DNA of 35,497 nucleotides from Crocinitomicaceae bacterium (GCA_002690915.1 NZGF01000006.1:1-35497); one strand, 5' to 3'. Positions 1 to 8,824 are shown, counted from the first letter of the stretch. Numbers and translations: made by a program. The notes: generated by a model not told the origin, from the letters alone.

Positions 1-9
1 AGAAAAGTA

Positions 10-39
10 TCGAACCCCTATATTCAAGGAAGGGTTCGA
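10..39. repeat. 8-bp inverted repeat, possible hairpin
   Basis: Positions 10-17 (TCGAACCC) are perfectly complementary to 32-39 (GGGTTCGA), with a 14-nt spacer. There is no clear T-run next to it on either strand, so it is not a convincing intrinsic terminator. It lies beyond the tRNA-Leu terminator and may belong to a gene outside the window. Function unknown. Confidence 0.35.
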
Positions 40-78
40 CCTCATCTATCAGTCAATCAAACAGTTACAAAAGTTGAA

Positions 79-120
79 ACCAAAAACGGGAGACCGCATC
101 GCTGCAATCTCCCGTTTGGT
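79..120 (-). terminator. Intrinsic terminator of tRNA-Leu, sharing the tRNA 3' end
   Basis: Read on the minus strand, a 7-bp CGGGAGA/TCTCCCG stem (108-114 with 87-93, 14-nt loop) is followed by TTTTTGG. The stem can be extended by AAA/TTT and ACC/GGT with a two-base bulge, so its 5' arm begins inside the ACCA end of the tRNA. The hairpin plus T-run is typical of Rho-independent termination directly behind a tRNA gene. Confidence 0.7.
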
Positions 121-204
121 ACCCGGAGCGGGACTTGAACCCGCACGACCCTTTGGGTCAACAGATTTTAAGTCTGTCGTGTCTACCAATTCCACCATCC
201 AGGC
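117..204 (-). tRNA. tRNA-Leu (anticodon UAA), CCA encoded
   Basis: The minus strand folds as a class II tRNA. The acceptor 5' strand is GCCTGGA (204-198), pairing with TCCGGGT (127-121) with G-U wobbles. The D arm contains GGTGGAATTGGTAGACA, the anticodon stem-loop is ACAGA-CTTAAAA-TCTGT with anticodon TAA, there is a long variable arm, and the T arm has GGTTCAAGTCC. Discriminator A (120) is followed by CCA at 119-117, so the CCA end is genomically encoded. It reads UUA codons. It lies on the same strand as waaA, 58 bp past that gene's stop, with its own -7 promoter element. Confidence 0.95.
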
Positions 205-226
205 AAATGGCCTCATTGAGACATAG

Positions 227-234
227 CAAATTTA
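227..234 (-). promoter_or_regulatory. Bacteroidota -7 element upstream of tRNA-Leu
   Basis: The minus strand reads TAAATTTG, matching the Bacteroidota -7 consensus TAnnTTTG, 22 nt before the mature tRNA 5' end. No good TTTG -33 element is visible at the usual 19-21 nt spacing. The position between waaA and the tRNA suggests independent tRNA transcription. Confidence 0.5.
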
Positions 235-262
235 GGCCAAAAAAAGAGGACAACAGCGTCTT

Positions 263-1549
263 TTAAAGCGCCTTGCTCCACCCCTCGGCGATCGTCTTTC
301 CTGAGCCCGAATTTCGGCGCACGTAGGCCTCGGCTTTCACTCCCAAAAGCCGAGTAGACTCCAAATCGAGAAAAGCCAATCCAATAGCGACACATAAATC
401 TGCACGAGAATCGCAAACGGTCAAACCCTCCGCCTTTTCCAAAGCAGCCACTTCTGCAAACCGCGCCACACGAGGACCGACAAGGATCCACTTGCCGTGG
501 GCCGCCGGCTCAAGCGTATTGTGCACACCGTGGCCAAATCCACCCCCAACAACAGCGAAATCAGCCACCGCATAGGCATCTAGCAACTCCCCTGTGGCAT
601 CGACGATGAGCACATCACCGTCCGGCAAATCAGCCCGAGCGTTTTCCGATCTGTGCGCGCTCCACACCACAGGTCGTGCACCAGCGGCCTCCCAACGAAT
701 CGCCTCAGCGGCGATGCCTGCGGACGTCCATTCATGGGGCACAACAATGGCGCATTGGCCTTTTTTCCATGCCAAACGAGCGGCGTCCCATTCGGGTTGC
801 CAAGCACTTCCCACTACCAAGCAAGGACGCTTGTTCACCCACGCCTGCAAGGCTTCGTCAGGATTGTGTTGACGAGCAGCCTCGTGCACGCGATCAAACC
901 GGGGGTCCCCACCGACATCCGCACTGATACCGAACATCCTTAAGGTCGATAAAGACGACTCGGTTTGGACCCAAATGCTTTGCATAGCCCTCCATGCCTG
1001 TCGGTGGTAGCCACCACCAAACCGAAACGGCCACCGTCCTGGTAAGACATGACCGGCAAAGAGACCGACGGGTACTCCATTCGTGGTCAACAATGACACC
1101 AACGTTGGCCACACATCGTACTTAGCGAACAGCAATCCTTTGAGGTGCACAGGGCCGCCCGCAGCTTCAATGAAGCACCGAACAGCAGCACCCACGTCGA
1201 GCGGCATCGCCGTTACATGGTCCGTTGCCGCCCACCACTCCGGTTGACGGTGAGCGAACGCATCCCACCCAGAGGCACTGTAAAACGAAAGCAAAAATGC
1301 GTCCTCTGGATGCAAGGTGCGCCACGCCTCCATCACCGGTCGGGCTTGTTCGTACTCACCGACAGAAGCACAGTGAAACCACATCCACTGCTGCCCCGGT
1401 TTGAGCCGGGACGTGGCACTACGCAGTGCATCCAACCGGTTCCTTCGCATGGCCAGCCAACCCCGGGCTTTGGCATGGCCGCACGCCGCTGCTGTGGCAA
1501 TTCCCACGCGGTATAACCTCATCATAAAGCCGTGTCCAAAGCTGCCCAT
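263..1549 (-). CDS. waaA: 3-deoxy-D-manno-octulosonic acid (Kdo) transferase
   Basis: Transfers Kdo from CMP-Kdo to lipid A precursor at the inner face of the cytoplasmic membrane, the first step of LPS core assembly. The product is 428 aa from this start, close to the family length of about 410-430. The N-terminal region carries CASVGEYEQARP (residues 60-71), matching the family SVGE motif with its key Glu. The C-terminal GT-B half has GDPRFDRV and GGGFGHGVHNTLEPAAHGK, the usual GGGF...HNxLEPA signature. The ATG at 1549 overlaps the upstream gene's TAA (TAATG), which suggests translational coupling. Another ATG pair 8-9 codons downstream (MMRLYRVG) matches typical N termini equally well. A longer frame from 1600 would run 52 bp into the neighbour and is unlikely. 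Confidence 0.93.
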   Translation of the reverse strand: MGSFGHGFMMRLYRVGIATAAACGHAKARGWLAMRRNRLDALRSATSRLKPGQQWMWFHCASVGEYEQARPVMEAWRTLHPEDAFLLSFYSASGWDAFAHRQPEWWAATDHVTAMPLDVGAAVRCFIEAAGGPVHLKGLLFAKYDVWPTLVSLLTTNGVPVGLFAGHVLPGRWPFRFGGGYHRQAWRAMQSIWVQTESSLSTLRMFGISADVGGDPRFDRVHEAARQHNPDEALQAWVNKRPCLVVGSAWQPEWDAARLAWKKGQCAIVVPHEWTSAGIAAEAIRWEAAGARPVVWSAHRSENARADLPDGDVLIVDATGELLDAYAVADFAVVGGGFGHGVHNTLEPAAHGKWILVGPRVARFAEVAALEKAEGLTVCDSRADLCVAIGLAFLDLESTRLLGVKAEAYVRRNSGSGKTIAEGWSKAL

Positions 1550-2310
1550 TAATACCAATGCTCGACGGATGATGACCGCTTGTAGATGTGAAATACCCAT
1601 CCTACCTGCAGCGAAACAAACCGGTCGGTGCGTGGTCCTTCGTCCACCTGCTGTGTGTCAAAATTCATCGGACGCTGAGGCCACGTCCGGGCCTGCCAAA
1701 ATTCCAGACCGCCAAACCAATTGACCAATCCATTATCGCTCATGTGCCAGTACCCCAGAAATTCCTTGACAGCCAACCCCCAGGTCAGCCGATCGTAACC
1801 TGACAAGTAAGGCTGGGTGAGCTGGGTAATCGGGTTTTCAGTGTTTTCGAAATGGATGCGATGGTGGATGGAACCCACACCGGCCAAGACCAAAATCCCG
1901 GTGTTTGGATTCTTACCTCGTAGCGGAAATAGCTTGCCACCGTCAAGGGTAAACAACCCGCTACGTCCGGAAATGGTGAGCAATGCGACCTGGCCTTCAT
2001 TATCAATCAAATCGCCATTGGGGGTGAGAAGATTGGAAAGCACCCCTTCTTCATCCACGCCGAAGCCAAATCCAAAATTGGCCGTAGCACCGGCAAACCA
2101 GCCCGAACGGAATTTGACGTGAAAGCCCGTCCCAAATAGACCCCCGTTGCCAAACCGATCGCCCAAGTCTCCCAAGGCGGCACCCCCACCACCGTGGACG
2201 TGGATGTGCGGCGAAAACAATGAACTGTCTCGCACGGAACGCTGGCCCCATACCGGCGAACACGTCAAGGCCAGAAGCAACACGGAAAATACAAAGGCAG
2301 TTGATTTCAT
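1549..2310 (-). CDS. Secreted, probable outer-membrane beta-barrel protein
   Basis: 253 aa with an N-terminal signal peptide (MKSTAFVFSVLLLALTC, cleavage probably after WGQ near residue 23). The mature part is rich in Gly and aromatic residues, in short alternating stretches such as GWFAGATANFGFGFG, SGRSGLF, YLSGYDRLTWGLAV and VSLQVGWVFHIY, consistent with an 8-14 strand outer-membrane barrel. No enzymatic motif is visible. It precedes waaA with a TAATG overlap, so the two are co-transcribed; a role in LPS or envelope biology is inference from context only. The ATG at 2310 is chosen because it starts directly at the signal peptide; an in-frame ATG at 2322 adds four residues. Confidence 0.8.
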   Translation of the reverse strand: MKSTAFVFSVLLLALTCSPVWGQRSVRDSSLFSPHIHVHGGGGAALGDLGDRFGNGGLFGTGFHVKFRSGWFAGATANFGFGFGVDEEGVLSNLLTPNGDLIDNEGQVALLTISGRSGLFTLDGGKLFPLRGKNPNTGILVLAGVGSIHHRIHFENTENPITQLTQPYLSGYDRLTWGLAVKEFLGYWHMSDNGLVNWFGGLEFWQARTWPQRPMNFDTQQVDEGPRTDRFVSLQVGWVFHIYKRSSSVEHWY

Positions 2311-2313
2311 GGC

Positions 2314-2326
2314 TGCGTGCAAGTTA
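2314..2326 (-). promoter_or_regulatory. TAACTTGCACGCA box, putative -7 variant
   Basis: The minus strand has TAACTTGCACGCA just upstream of the ATG at 2310. The first part resembles the TAnnTTTG -7 element with one T missing. The same 13-mer, with one mismatch, lies upstream of the secreted protease at 23624-23636. A promoter role is inferred. Confidence 0.35.
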
Positions 2327-2382
2327 CCAATGCGGTGTTAGCTTTTTTGAATCATTGGGAAGATAACCGCACTGGACCGAGG

Positions 2383-2390
2383 TATTTTTG
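2383..2390 (+). promoter_or_regulatory. -7 element of the nucleotide-sugar operon
   Basis: TATTTTTG matches TAnnTTTG and ends 17 nt before the ATG at 2408. It sits in the 97-bp divergent region between the outer-membrane protein gene and the aminotransferase gene. An ATTG at 2354-2357 is somewhat too far upstream to be a clean -33 element. Confidence 0.45.
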
Positions 2391-2407
2391 AAATTCAACT
2401 CCGGTTT

Positions 2408-3541
2408 GTGAATCAGAAAATCCATATGGTTGACCTCGTTGGTCAACACGCCAAAATCCAAACGGAACTCGACGAAGCCATAAACCGTGTCATGTCTACG
2501 GGTGCATTCGTCAAGGGGCCGGAAGTGGCAGCATTTGCAGAGGAGTTGGCTGAATTTACCGGAGCAAAGCATGTGATTCCCTGTGGAAACGGTACCGACG
2601 CCTTACAAATTGCGCTGATGGCGCTGGATGTCAGACCAGGCGATGAAGTCATAACCACCGGTTTTACCTTCATCTCCACCGTTGAAGTGGTTGCTTTGCT
2701 GGGGGCCAAACCGGTACTCGTTGATGTGCATCCAGACACCTTTACCATGGACCCGGAGCAAGTGCGGTCCGCCATCACACCCCGGACCAAAGCCATCGTA
2801 CCGGTGCACTTGTTTGGTCAAATGGCCGACATGGACGCCCTGATGGAAATTAGCGAATCTAGCGGAGTCCCCATTATCGAAGACAACGCCCAAGCCATTG
2901 GCGCCGACTGGTGCGGCGATGCGAACCGCCACGGGCAATCGGGCACGTTTGGCCTAATGGGTACAACCAGTTTTTTTCCCTCCAAAAACCTCGGATGCAT
3001 GGGCGACGGTGGTGCCATCTTAACCTCTGACGATGCAGCAGCCGAACGTTGCCAGCAGATCGCAAATCACGGAATGACCAAACAATACCACCACGATGTG
3101 GTCGGTGTCAATTCTCGGCTGGATGGATTGCAGGCGGCCATTCTCCGAGTAAAACTGAAGCATCTGCGGGGATACATCGCAGCGCGCCAGGCAGCCGCAG
3201 TGCGGTATGATGCCTTGTTGGAACATTGCTCCGGTCTGCGCATTCCGGTGCGCGAGCATCGCAGCTCCCACATGTTTCACCAGTATACCTTGAAAATTGA
3301 AAACGGTAAGCGGGATGCACTTCGGGAACATTTAACTGAACGAGGAATTCCTTCGGGCATTTATTACCCAGTACCCGGGCACGCTCAGCGCGCATTTTCG
3401 CAATTTCAATACAAACCCAATGCGTACCCCGTGAGCTCTAAACTCGCACAAAACGTTCTCTCATTGCCTATGCACACTGAATTAAATGAAGAGCAACAGC
3501 AGCTCATCTCGGATGCAATCTGTAAATTTATCCATCAATAA
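2408..3541 (+). CDS. DegT/DnrJ/EryC1/StrS-family PLP-dependent sugar aminotransferase (WbpE-like)
   Basis: Transaminates a keto group on a nucleotide sugar using PLP, normally with glutamate as amino donor. 377 aa, full family length. Visible motifs are GNGTDALQIAL (about 60-70, phosphate-binding loop), IIEDNAQAIGA (about 156-166, Asp159 contacting the pyridine nitrogen) and SFFPSKNLGCMGDGGA, with Lys183 as Schiff-base lysine. The opening IHMVDLVGQ is typical of the WbpE/WlbC branch, which makes UDP-2-acetamido-3-amino-2,3-dideoxy-glucuronate. That assignment is supported by the WbpD-type acetyltransferase and UDP-HexNAc dehydrogenase downstream; a 4-amino product cannot be excluded. First gene of a seven-gene plus-strand run; the next ATG follows 6 bp after its stop. 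Confidence 0.9.
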   Translation: MNQKIHMVDLVGQHAKIQTELDEAINRVMSTGAFVKGPEVAAFAEELAEFTGAKHVIPCGNGTDALQIALMALDVRPGDEVITTGFTFISTVEVVALLGAKPVLVDVHPDTFTMDPEQVRSAITPRTKAIVPVHLFGQMADMDALMEISESSGVPIIEDNAQAIGADWCGDANRHGQSGTFGLMGTTSFFPSKNLGCMGDGGAILTSDDAAAERCQQIANHGMTKQYHHDVVGVNSRLDGLQAAILRVKLKHLRGYIAARQAAAVRYDALLEHCSGLRIPVREHRSSHMFHQYTLKIENGKRDALREHLTERGIPSGIYYPVPGHAQRAFSQFQYKPNAYPVSSKLAQNVLSLPMHTELNEEQQQLISDAICKFIHQ

Positions 3542-3547
3542 AAAGCA

Positions 3548-4864
3548 ATGAAGATAGCGGTAGTTGGAACAGGGTACGTCGGCCTCGTAACGGGGACTTG
3601 CTTTGCGGAAACAGGCAATGACGTAATCTGCGTTGACATTGATCAGCAGAAAGTCGCCTCCATGAAAGCGGGTAACATTCCGATTTATGAACCTCACTTG
3701 GACGTGTTATTTGAGCGCAACATCAAGGCGGGTCGCCTGGCCTTCACGACTTCCTTATCGGAGGCGGTGGTCGACGCCAAATTGATCTTCCTTGCACTTC
3801 CCACGCCCCCCGGCGGGGACGGGTCAGCCGATTTAAGCTACGTCCTAGGGGTAGCGGACCAGCTGGGTAAGATGATCCGGGACTATAAGGTCATTATCGA
3901 TAAAAGCACAGTGCCAGTCGGGACTGCTGAAAAAGTATACTCAGCGGTGTCCGCGAATGCGACCGTTGATTTCGACATCGTCTCCAACCCAGAATTCCTG
4001 CGAGAAGGATTCGCAGTGGCCGATTTCATGAAGCCCGATCGCGTCGTCATCGGATGCTCAAGCGCCCGAGCCCAAAAACTCATGGAAGAGCTCTACAAGC
4101 CATTCGTACGCCAGGGCAACCCCATCATATTCATGGACGAGAAAAGTGCAGAGCTCACGAAATACGCTGCCAATTCCTTCCTGGCAACGAAAATCACCTT
4201 TATGAACGAGGTAGCTAACTTCTGTGAATTGGTCGGGGCAGACGTGGACAAGGTCCGCCGTGGCATGGGTACGGATACGCGCATCGGATCACGTTTCCTC
4301 TTCCCAGGCATCGGATATGGAGGCAGCTGCTTCCCTAAGGACGTTCAAGCCTTGCACAAAAGCGGACAGCAAACTGATTTTGAATTCGGCATATTAACCA
4401 GCGTAATGCGGGCCAATGAGGCCCAAAAAACCATCTTATTCGACCCGCTTCGGGACTACTTCCAAGGTGACCTGAACAACAAGAAGATTGCCTTGTGGGG
4501 GCTGGCCTTCAAACCTGAGACGGACGACATTCGCGAAGCACCCGCATTGTATATGGTAGACAAACTCACGGCCGCAGGCGCTGAAGTAGTGGCATTTGAT
4601 CCGGAAGCCATGGACAACGTTCGCGAAAGCATCGGCGATCAGATTCAATATGCCTCAGGGCATATGGAGGCGCTGGACGGTGCCGATGCTTTGCTCATCT
4701 GCACCGAATGGCAGGTGTTCCGCAACCCAAATATGGAAGAAGTCAAATCTCGGTTGTCAGCACCCGTTATTTTTGATGGGCGCAACTTGTACGAATTGGA
4801 CACCATGCGCGACCAAGGGTTCTATTACAAGAGCATCGGCCGTTCAACCGTTCACCCCGTTTGA
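3548..4864 (+). CDS. ugd: UDP-glucose 6-dehydrogenase
   Basis: Oxidises UDP-glucose twice with NAD+ to UDP-glucuronate in the cytoplasm. 438 aa, standard length. The N-terminal Rossmann motif is [10 protein letters not shown] (8-17). The core [21 protein letters not shown] holds Lys205, and [10 protein letters not shown] holds the catalytic thiolate Cys261 with Asp265. The third domain begins near 310 with [15 protein letters not shown]. The YGGSCFPKD form and the length separate it from the second dehydrogenase of this cluster (6454-7749). The TGA overlaps the ATG of the UDP-glucuronate decarboxylase gene (TGATG), so product and next enzyme are probably made together. Confidence 0.95.
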   Translation: MKIAVVGTGYVGLVTGTCFAETGNDVICVDIDQQKVASMKAGNIPIYEPHLDVLFERNIKAGRLAFTTSLSEAVVDAKLIFLALPTPPGGDGSADLSYVLGVADQLGKMIRDYKVIIDKSTVPVGTAEKVYSAVSANATVDFDIVSNPEFLREGFAVADFMKPDRVVIGCSSARAQKLMEELYKPFVRQGNPIIFMDEKSAELTKYAANSFLATKITFMNEVANFCELVGADVDKVRRGMGTDTRIGSRFLFPGIGYGGSCFPKDVQALHKSGQQTDFEFGILTSVMRANEAQKTILFDPLRDYFQGDLNNKKIALWGLAFKPETDDIREAPALYMVDKLTAAGAEVVAFDPEAMDNVRESIGDQIQYASGHMEALDGADALLICTEWQVFRNPNMEEVKSRLSAPVIFDGRNLYELDTMRDQGFYYKSIGRSTVHPV

Positions 4865-5850
4865 TGAAGCGCGTACTCATCACCGGAGCGGCTGGTTTCT
4901 TGGGTTCACACCTGTGTGATCGGTTCATCGCCGAGGGCTTTCAGGTCGAGGCCATGGACAACCTCATCACGGGCGACTTGAAAAACCTCGCTCACCTGCA
5001 GGATTGCCCCCATTTTACATTTCACCAGCACGACGTTACAGAATACATCAATATTGACGGTCACCTAGACCACATCCTGCATTTTGCCTCACCGGCATCG
5101 CCCATTGACTACCTGAAGATTCCGATCCAAACCCTGAAAGTCGGCTCACTCGGTGTCCACAATTGTTTGGGGCTCGCCAAACACAAAGGCGCCCGAATCA
5201 CCATCGCCTCAACCAGCGAGATTTATGGTGATCCGCAAGTGCATCCCCAGCACGAAGAATACTTCGGCCACGTAAACACAATCGGGCCGCGCGGCGTTTA
5301 CGACGAAGCCAAGCGCTTCCAAGAATCCATCACCATGGCTTACCACCGCTATCACGGTTTGGAAACGCGTATCGTTCGGATTTTCAACACCTATGGACCG
5401 CGCATGCGGTTGAACGACGGCCGGGCACTTCCTGCCTTCATTGGACAGGCGTTGCGCGGCGAAGACTTAACTGTGTTTGGCGATGGAAGGCAGACCCGCA
5501 GCTTTTGCTACGTCGATGACCTTGTTGAAGGCATTTATCGGCTGCATTTCTCGGATGAGACCCGTCCGGTCAACGTGGGCAACCCTGATGAAATCACCAT
5601 CGGAGAATTCGCCGAAGAAATCATCGCTCTCACCGGCACGGACCAGAAAGTCGTGTACAAGCCTTTACCGGAAAATGATCCCAAGCAACGCCGCCCCGAT
5701 ATTACCCGGGCAAAAGAAATTCTCGGTTGGGCACCCGCTATCGAACGCGCAGAGGGATTGAAGCGCACATATGCGTATTTTCAGACCCTTACCCCGGAAG
5801 AGTTGAACAAGTCAGAACACAAGGATTTTCAGGTCTTCAAGAGAAGCTAA
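4864..5850 (+). CDS. uxs: UDP-glucuronate decarboxylase (UDP-xylose synthase), SDR family
   Basis: Converts UDP-glucuronate to UDP-xylose with internally recycled NAD+, directly following the upstream ugd reaction. 328 aa extended SDR. Visible: GAAGFLGSH (8-16, NAD binding), [11 protein letters not shown] (about 73-83, a decarboxylase hallmark), STSEIYG with Thr117/Ser118/Glu119, YDEAK with Tyr146 and Lys150, [10 protein letters not shown], and [15 protein letters not shown]. The Glu in TSE and the GPRxxYDEAKR block distinguish decarboxylases from 4-epimerases. The ATG at 4864 is used because it overlaps the ugd stop; the preceding TTG is not needed. The acetyltransferase gene follows after 8 bp. 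Confidence 0.92.
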   Translation: MKRVLITGAAGFLGSHLCDRFIAEGFQVEAMDNLITGDLKNLAHLQDCPHFTFHQHDVTEYINIDGHLDHILHFASPASPIDYLKIPIQTLKVGSLGVHNCLGLAKHKGARITIASTSEIYGDPQVHPQHEEYFGHVNTIGPRGVYDEAKRFQESITMAYHRYHGLETRIVRIFNTYGPRMRLNDGRALPAFIGQALRGEDLTVFGDGRQTRSFCYVDDLVEGIYRLHFSDETRPVNVGNPDEITIGEFAEEIIALTGTDQKVVYKPLPENDPKQRRPDITRAKEILGWAPAIERAEGLKRTYAYFQTLTPEELNKSEHKDFQVFKRS

Positions 5851-5858
5851 GCCAAGCA

Positions 5859-6461
5859 ATGGAATACCACGCACACGAAACCGCGGTCATTGACCATGGA
5901 GCCTCCATCGGAGCGGGTACAAAGATTTGGCACTTCAGCCATATCATGCCCAATGCCGTGCTCGGTGAACGATGCAACATCGGACAAAACGTCGTAGTAT
6001 CGCCCGGCGTGGTTTTGGGCGCGAACGTCAAGGTCCAGAACAACGTAAGCATCTACGAAGGTGTCACATGCGACGACGATGTATTCCTGGGACCGAGCTG
6101 CGTGTTCACCAATGTGACCAACCCGCGCAGCGCCGTCAGCCGCCGTGGAAAATATGCCCGCACCCGCGTCGGAAAGGGCGCTAGCATAGGGGCCAACGCC
6201 ACCATCGTTTGTGGCCACGATATCGGTGCGTACGCCTTCATTGGCGCTGGAGCAGTGGTTACCAAAGATGTCCCCGCTTATGCCTTGGTTATCGGAAATC
6301 CGGCCCGTCAGCTAGGTTGGATATCTGCCTTCGGCCACCGGCTGGAGTTTGATGAAAATGGACAGGGCATATGCGCTGAGAGCGGTGAGGAATACAGTTT
6401 AATTCAAGACTCAGCAGGCAATTCGGCTGTTGTTAAACAAGAGGAAAATGGGAATGCATGA
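5859..6461 (+). CDS. WbpD/WlbB-type UDP-amino-sugar N-acetyltransferase (left-handed beta-helix)
   Basis: Acetyl-CoA-dependent acetylation of the 3-amino group of a UDP-2-acetamido-3-amino-uronate is the known role of this family. 200 aa, made mostly of hexapeptide repeats (IGAGTKIWHFSHI, LGERCNIGQNVVVSPG, VKVQNNVSIYEG, VGKGASIGANATIVCG, IGAYAFIGAGAVVTKD), ending with the typical VIGNPARQLGWIS. The loop VFTNVTNPRSAVSRRGKY is characteristic of WbpD/WlbB. It fits with the WbpE-like aminotransferase at 2408 and the dehydrogenase just downstream. The start at 5859 is the first ATG after the uxs stop; a longer frame from 5727 lies inside uxs and lacks homology. It overlaps the next gene by 8 bp. 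Confidence 0.9.
   Translation: MEYHAHETAVIDHGASIGAGTKIWHFSHIMPNAVLGERCNIGQNVVVSPGVVLGANVKVQNNVSIYEGVTCDDDVFLGPSCVFTNVTNPRSAVSRRGKYARTRVGKGASIGANATIVCGHDIGAYAFIGAGAVVTKDVPAYALVIGNPARQLGWISAFGHRLEFDENGQGICAESGEEYSLIQDSAGNSAVVKQEENGNA
6441..6445 (+). promoter_or_regulatory. Ribosome binding site deciding the start at 6454
   Basis: GAGGA lies 8 nt before the ATG at 6454 but only 2 nt before the ATG at 6448, and downstream of a possible TTG at 6430. The spacing favours 6454. Clear Shine-Dalgarno sequences are rare in this window, so this one is informative. Confidence 0.5.
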
Positions 6462-7749
6462 AAAGTTATTGAACGGCGAAGCAACGATGAGCGTGGTGGG
6501 GTTGGGCTATGTTGGGCTGCCCATTGCTCTGGCTTTTGCCAAACACATTAAAGTCATCGGGTTCGACATCAACGCCGAGCGAGTAGAGATGATGTGTAAC
6601 CACATCGACCCGTCTGAAGAATTAGAAGCCTCCGATTTTGACGGGTGCGATATCACGTTTACGGCCAACCCAGAAGATTTGAAGCAAGCTCAGTTTCACA
6701 TCGTCGCTGTGCCTACGCCCATCAACCGATCGAACCGTCCCGATTTAAAGCCGTTGCTCAGCGCATCTGCGGCCGTGGGCGATGCCTTGAAGCCTGGCGA
6801 CTACGTCGTGTATGAATCCACGGTGTATCCTGGTTGCACAGAGGAAGATTGTGTGCCTGTGCTGGAAGAGATCAGCGGATTGAAATTCAACACCGATTTC
6901 AAGGTGGGCTACAGCCCCGAACGCATCAATCCCGGGGACAAGGTCAACACCATTGAGACCATTGTCAAAGTCGTCAGTGGTTCTTGCGCCGAAAGTGCTG
7001 ATCATATCGCCCGCACGTATGATCTCGTTGTCAAAGCCGGCACTCACAGGGCTTCGAGCATCAAAGTCGCGGAAGCCTCCAAAATCATCGAGAACACCCA
7101 ACGCGACGTCAACATCGCCCTCATCAACGAATTGAGCATCATATTCGAGCGCATTGGTATAAATACGTACGAAGTGCTCGAGGCTGCCGGTACGAAGTGG
7201 AACTTCTTGAAATTCAGTCCCGGCCTTGTCGGTGGACACTGCATCGGCATTGACCCATATTACCTGACCTGGAAATCGGACAAACTTGGTTACCACGCCA
7301 GGGTCATCAATTCCGGCCGATTTGTCAACGACGCCATGGGTGCACATGTAGGTAAGCAGGTGGTAAAGCGCATGCTTGCTCAAGGCCTCAACCCCCTTGA
7401 TTCCCGCATTCTGGTTATGGGGCTCACCTTTAAAGAGGATGTTGCGGACATCCGCAATACCAAGGTTACCGACGTCATCCATGAATTGAAGAGCTACAAC
7501 ATTGACGTCGATGTTGTCGATCCGTTTGCAAGCCCAGAAGAAGTGGAAAACGAGTACGGACTAACCATCAAAGATGCTCCCGACAGCGATGCCTATGATG
7601 CCATCATTTTGGCCGTCGGCCATGCGCCTTATACGGCCATGAATGAAGCGGATTTCGCCGAACTGATGCGGAATGACAACGGTGTCTTCGCCGACCTAAA
7701 AGGCCTTTACCGAGGAAAAATCAAAAACCTCGAATACTGGAGCCTGTAA
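6454..7749 (+). CDS. tviB: UDP-N-acetylhexosamine 6-dehydrogenase, TviB/WbpO-type nucleotide sugar dehydrogenase
   Basis: NAD-dependent two-step oxidation of UDP-GlcNAc or UDP-GalNAc to the uronic acid. 431 aa. Visible: VVGLGYVGLPIALAF (14-28, Rossmann), AVPTPINRSNRPDL and YESTVYPGCTEEDCVPVLE (signature of the TviB/WbpO/VipA branch), EASKIIENTQRDVN with Lys210, GLVGGHCIGIDPYYLT with catalytic Cys263, and GLTFKEDVADIRNTK in the C-terminal domain. It is a different subfamily from the ugd at 3548. It would supply the UDP-N-acetylhexosaminuronate needed before the aminotransferase and acetyltransferase of this cluster can act. GlcNAc versus GalNAc preference cannot be read from sequence. The ATG at 6454 is chosen on Shine-Dalgarno spacing. 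Confidence 0.9.
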   Translation: MHEKLLNGEATMSVVGLGYVGLPIALAFAKHIKVIGFDINAERVEMMCNHIDPSEELEASDFDGCDITFTANPEDLKQAQFHIVAVPTPINRSNRPDLKPLLSASAAVGDALKPGDYVVYESTVYPGCTEEDCVPVLEEISGLKFNTDFKVGYSPERINPGDKVNTIETIVKVVSGSCAESADHIARTYDLVVKAGTHRASSIKVAEASKIIENTQRDVNIALINELSIIFERIGINTYEVLEAAGTKWNFLKFSPGLVGGHCIGIDPYYLTWKSDKLGYHARVINSGRFVNDAMGAHVGKQVVKRMLAQGLNPLDSRILVMGLTFKEDVADIRNTKVTDVIHELKSYNIDVDVVDPFASPEEVENEYGLTIKDAPDSDAYDAIILAVGHAPYTAMNEADFAELMRNDNGVFADLKGLYRGKIKNLEYWSL

Positions 7750-7759
7750 ACACCTGCAA

Positions 7760-8824
7760 ATGCGCAATTTCAACGCAATACTCGTCACCGGAGGCGCCGG
7801 ATTCATCGGATCCCACGTTGTCCGAAAACTGCTTTCCAACCGCCCTAAGACCAAGGTGGTTAATCTAGATGCCTTGACGTATGCCGGTAACCTGGAAAAC
7901 CTACGCGACGTAGAGTCCAACCCTCGTTACACCTTCGTTAAAGGCGATATCCAAGACGCAGCATTGATTGAACGTCTTTTTGTAGAGTACACCTTTGACG
8001 CAGTGGTTCATTTGGCAGCGGAAAGTCACGTGGACCGGAGCATCGAGAACCCCATGGCGTTCCTCGAGACGAATATCCTCGGAACCGCGACGCTGCTCAA
8101 CGCTGCCCGTTCTGCTTGGGCCAATAGCACAGGCGACCGGTGTTTCTACCATATTTCTACAGACGAGGTATATGGTTCACTCGGTGCTAAGGGGCTTTTT
8201 ACCGAAGAGACGCCTTATGACCCAAGGAGTCCATACAGTTCCTCGAAGGCGTCCAGCGACCACCTAGTCCGGGCCTGGCACCACACCTATGGTTTACCCG
8301 TGGTGATCTCGAATTGTTCCAACAATTACGGCGCGTATCAATTCCCAGAAAAGCTCATCCCGTTGATGATCCGGAATATTCGCGACGAGCGGCCCCTGCC
8401 CATATACGGGGATGGTATCAACGTTCGCGACTGGCTCTGGGTCGAGGACCATGCTTCGGCCATTGACGTCATCCTTCATGAAGGGGCGGAAGGAAGGACC
8501 TACAACATCGGCGGCCTCAACGAATGGAAGAACATAGATCTGGTGCACGAACTCATACGCCTAGTCGATATGGCGCTGAAGCGCACCGAAGGAAGTTCCA
8601 GAAAACTCATCACCTTCGTCAAGGACCGAGCAGGCCATGACTTTCGCTATGCCATTGACGCATCGCGAATCGAGTCCGAATTGGGATGGAAGCCCTCCAT
8701 TACGTTTGAGCAAGGCCTCGCGGCCACGGTGGAGTGGTACCTCAACAATGGGGAGTGGCTCGACTCCGTGACCTCCGGAACGTACCAACAGTATTACGAT
8801 ACCATGTACGGCAACCGAGGCTGA
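7760..8824 (+). CDS. rfbB: dTDP-glucose 4,6-dehydratase
   Basis: Converts dTDP-glucose to dTDP-4-keto-6-deoxyglucose, the branch point to rhamnose and other deoxysugars. 354 aa. Motifs are VTGGAGFIGSH (9-19), DALTYAGN, HLAAESHVDRSI, HISTDEVYGSLG with the family-specific Thr134-Asp135-Glu136, and YSSSKASSDH with Tyr159 and Lys163. SNCSNNYGAYQFPEKLIPL and YGDGINVRDWLWVEDH are diagnostic of RfbB. The partner genes rfbA, rfbC and rfbD are not in the window. It lies 10 bp after the dehydrogenase gene, and its TGA overlaps the ATG of the phosphatase gene. Confidence 0.95.
   Translation: MRNFNAILVTGGAGFIGSHVVRKLLSNRPKTKVVNLDALTYAGNLENLRDVESNPRYTFVKGDIQDAALIERLFVEYTFDAVVHLAAESHVDRSIENPMAFLETNILGTATLLNAARSAWANSTGDRCFYHISTDEVYGSLGAKGLFTEETPYDPRSPYSSSKASSDHLVRAWHHTYGLPVVISNCSNNYGAYQFPEKLIPLMIRNIRDERPLPIYGDGINVRDWLWVEDHASAIDVILHEGAEGRTYNIGGLNEWKNIDLVHELIRLVDMALKRTEGSSRKLITFVKDRAGHDFRYAIDASRIESELGWKPSITFEQGLAATVEWYLNNGEWLDSVTSGTYQQYYDTMYGNRG

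Noticed and set aside
6745-7482. 245-residue open frame antisense to the UDP-HexNAc dehydrogenase gene
   Set aside because: It mirrors the codon structure of a clear real gene on the other strand and has no recognisable protein motif.
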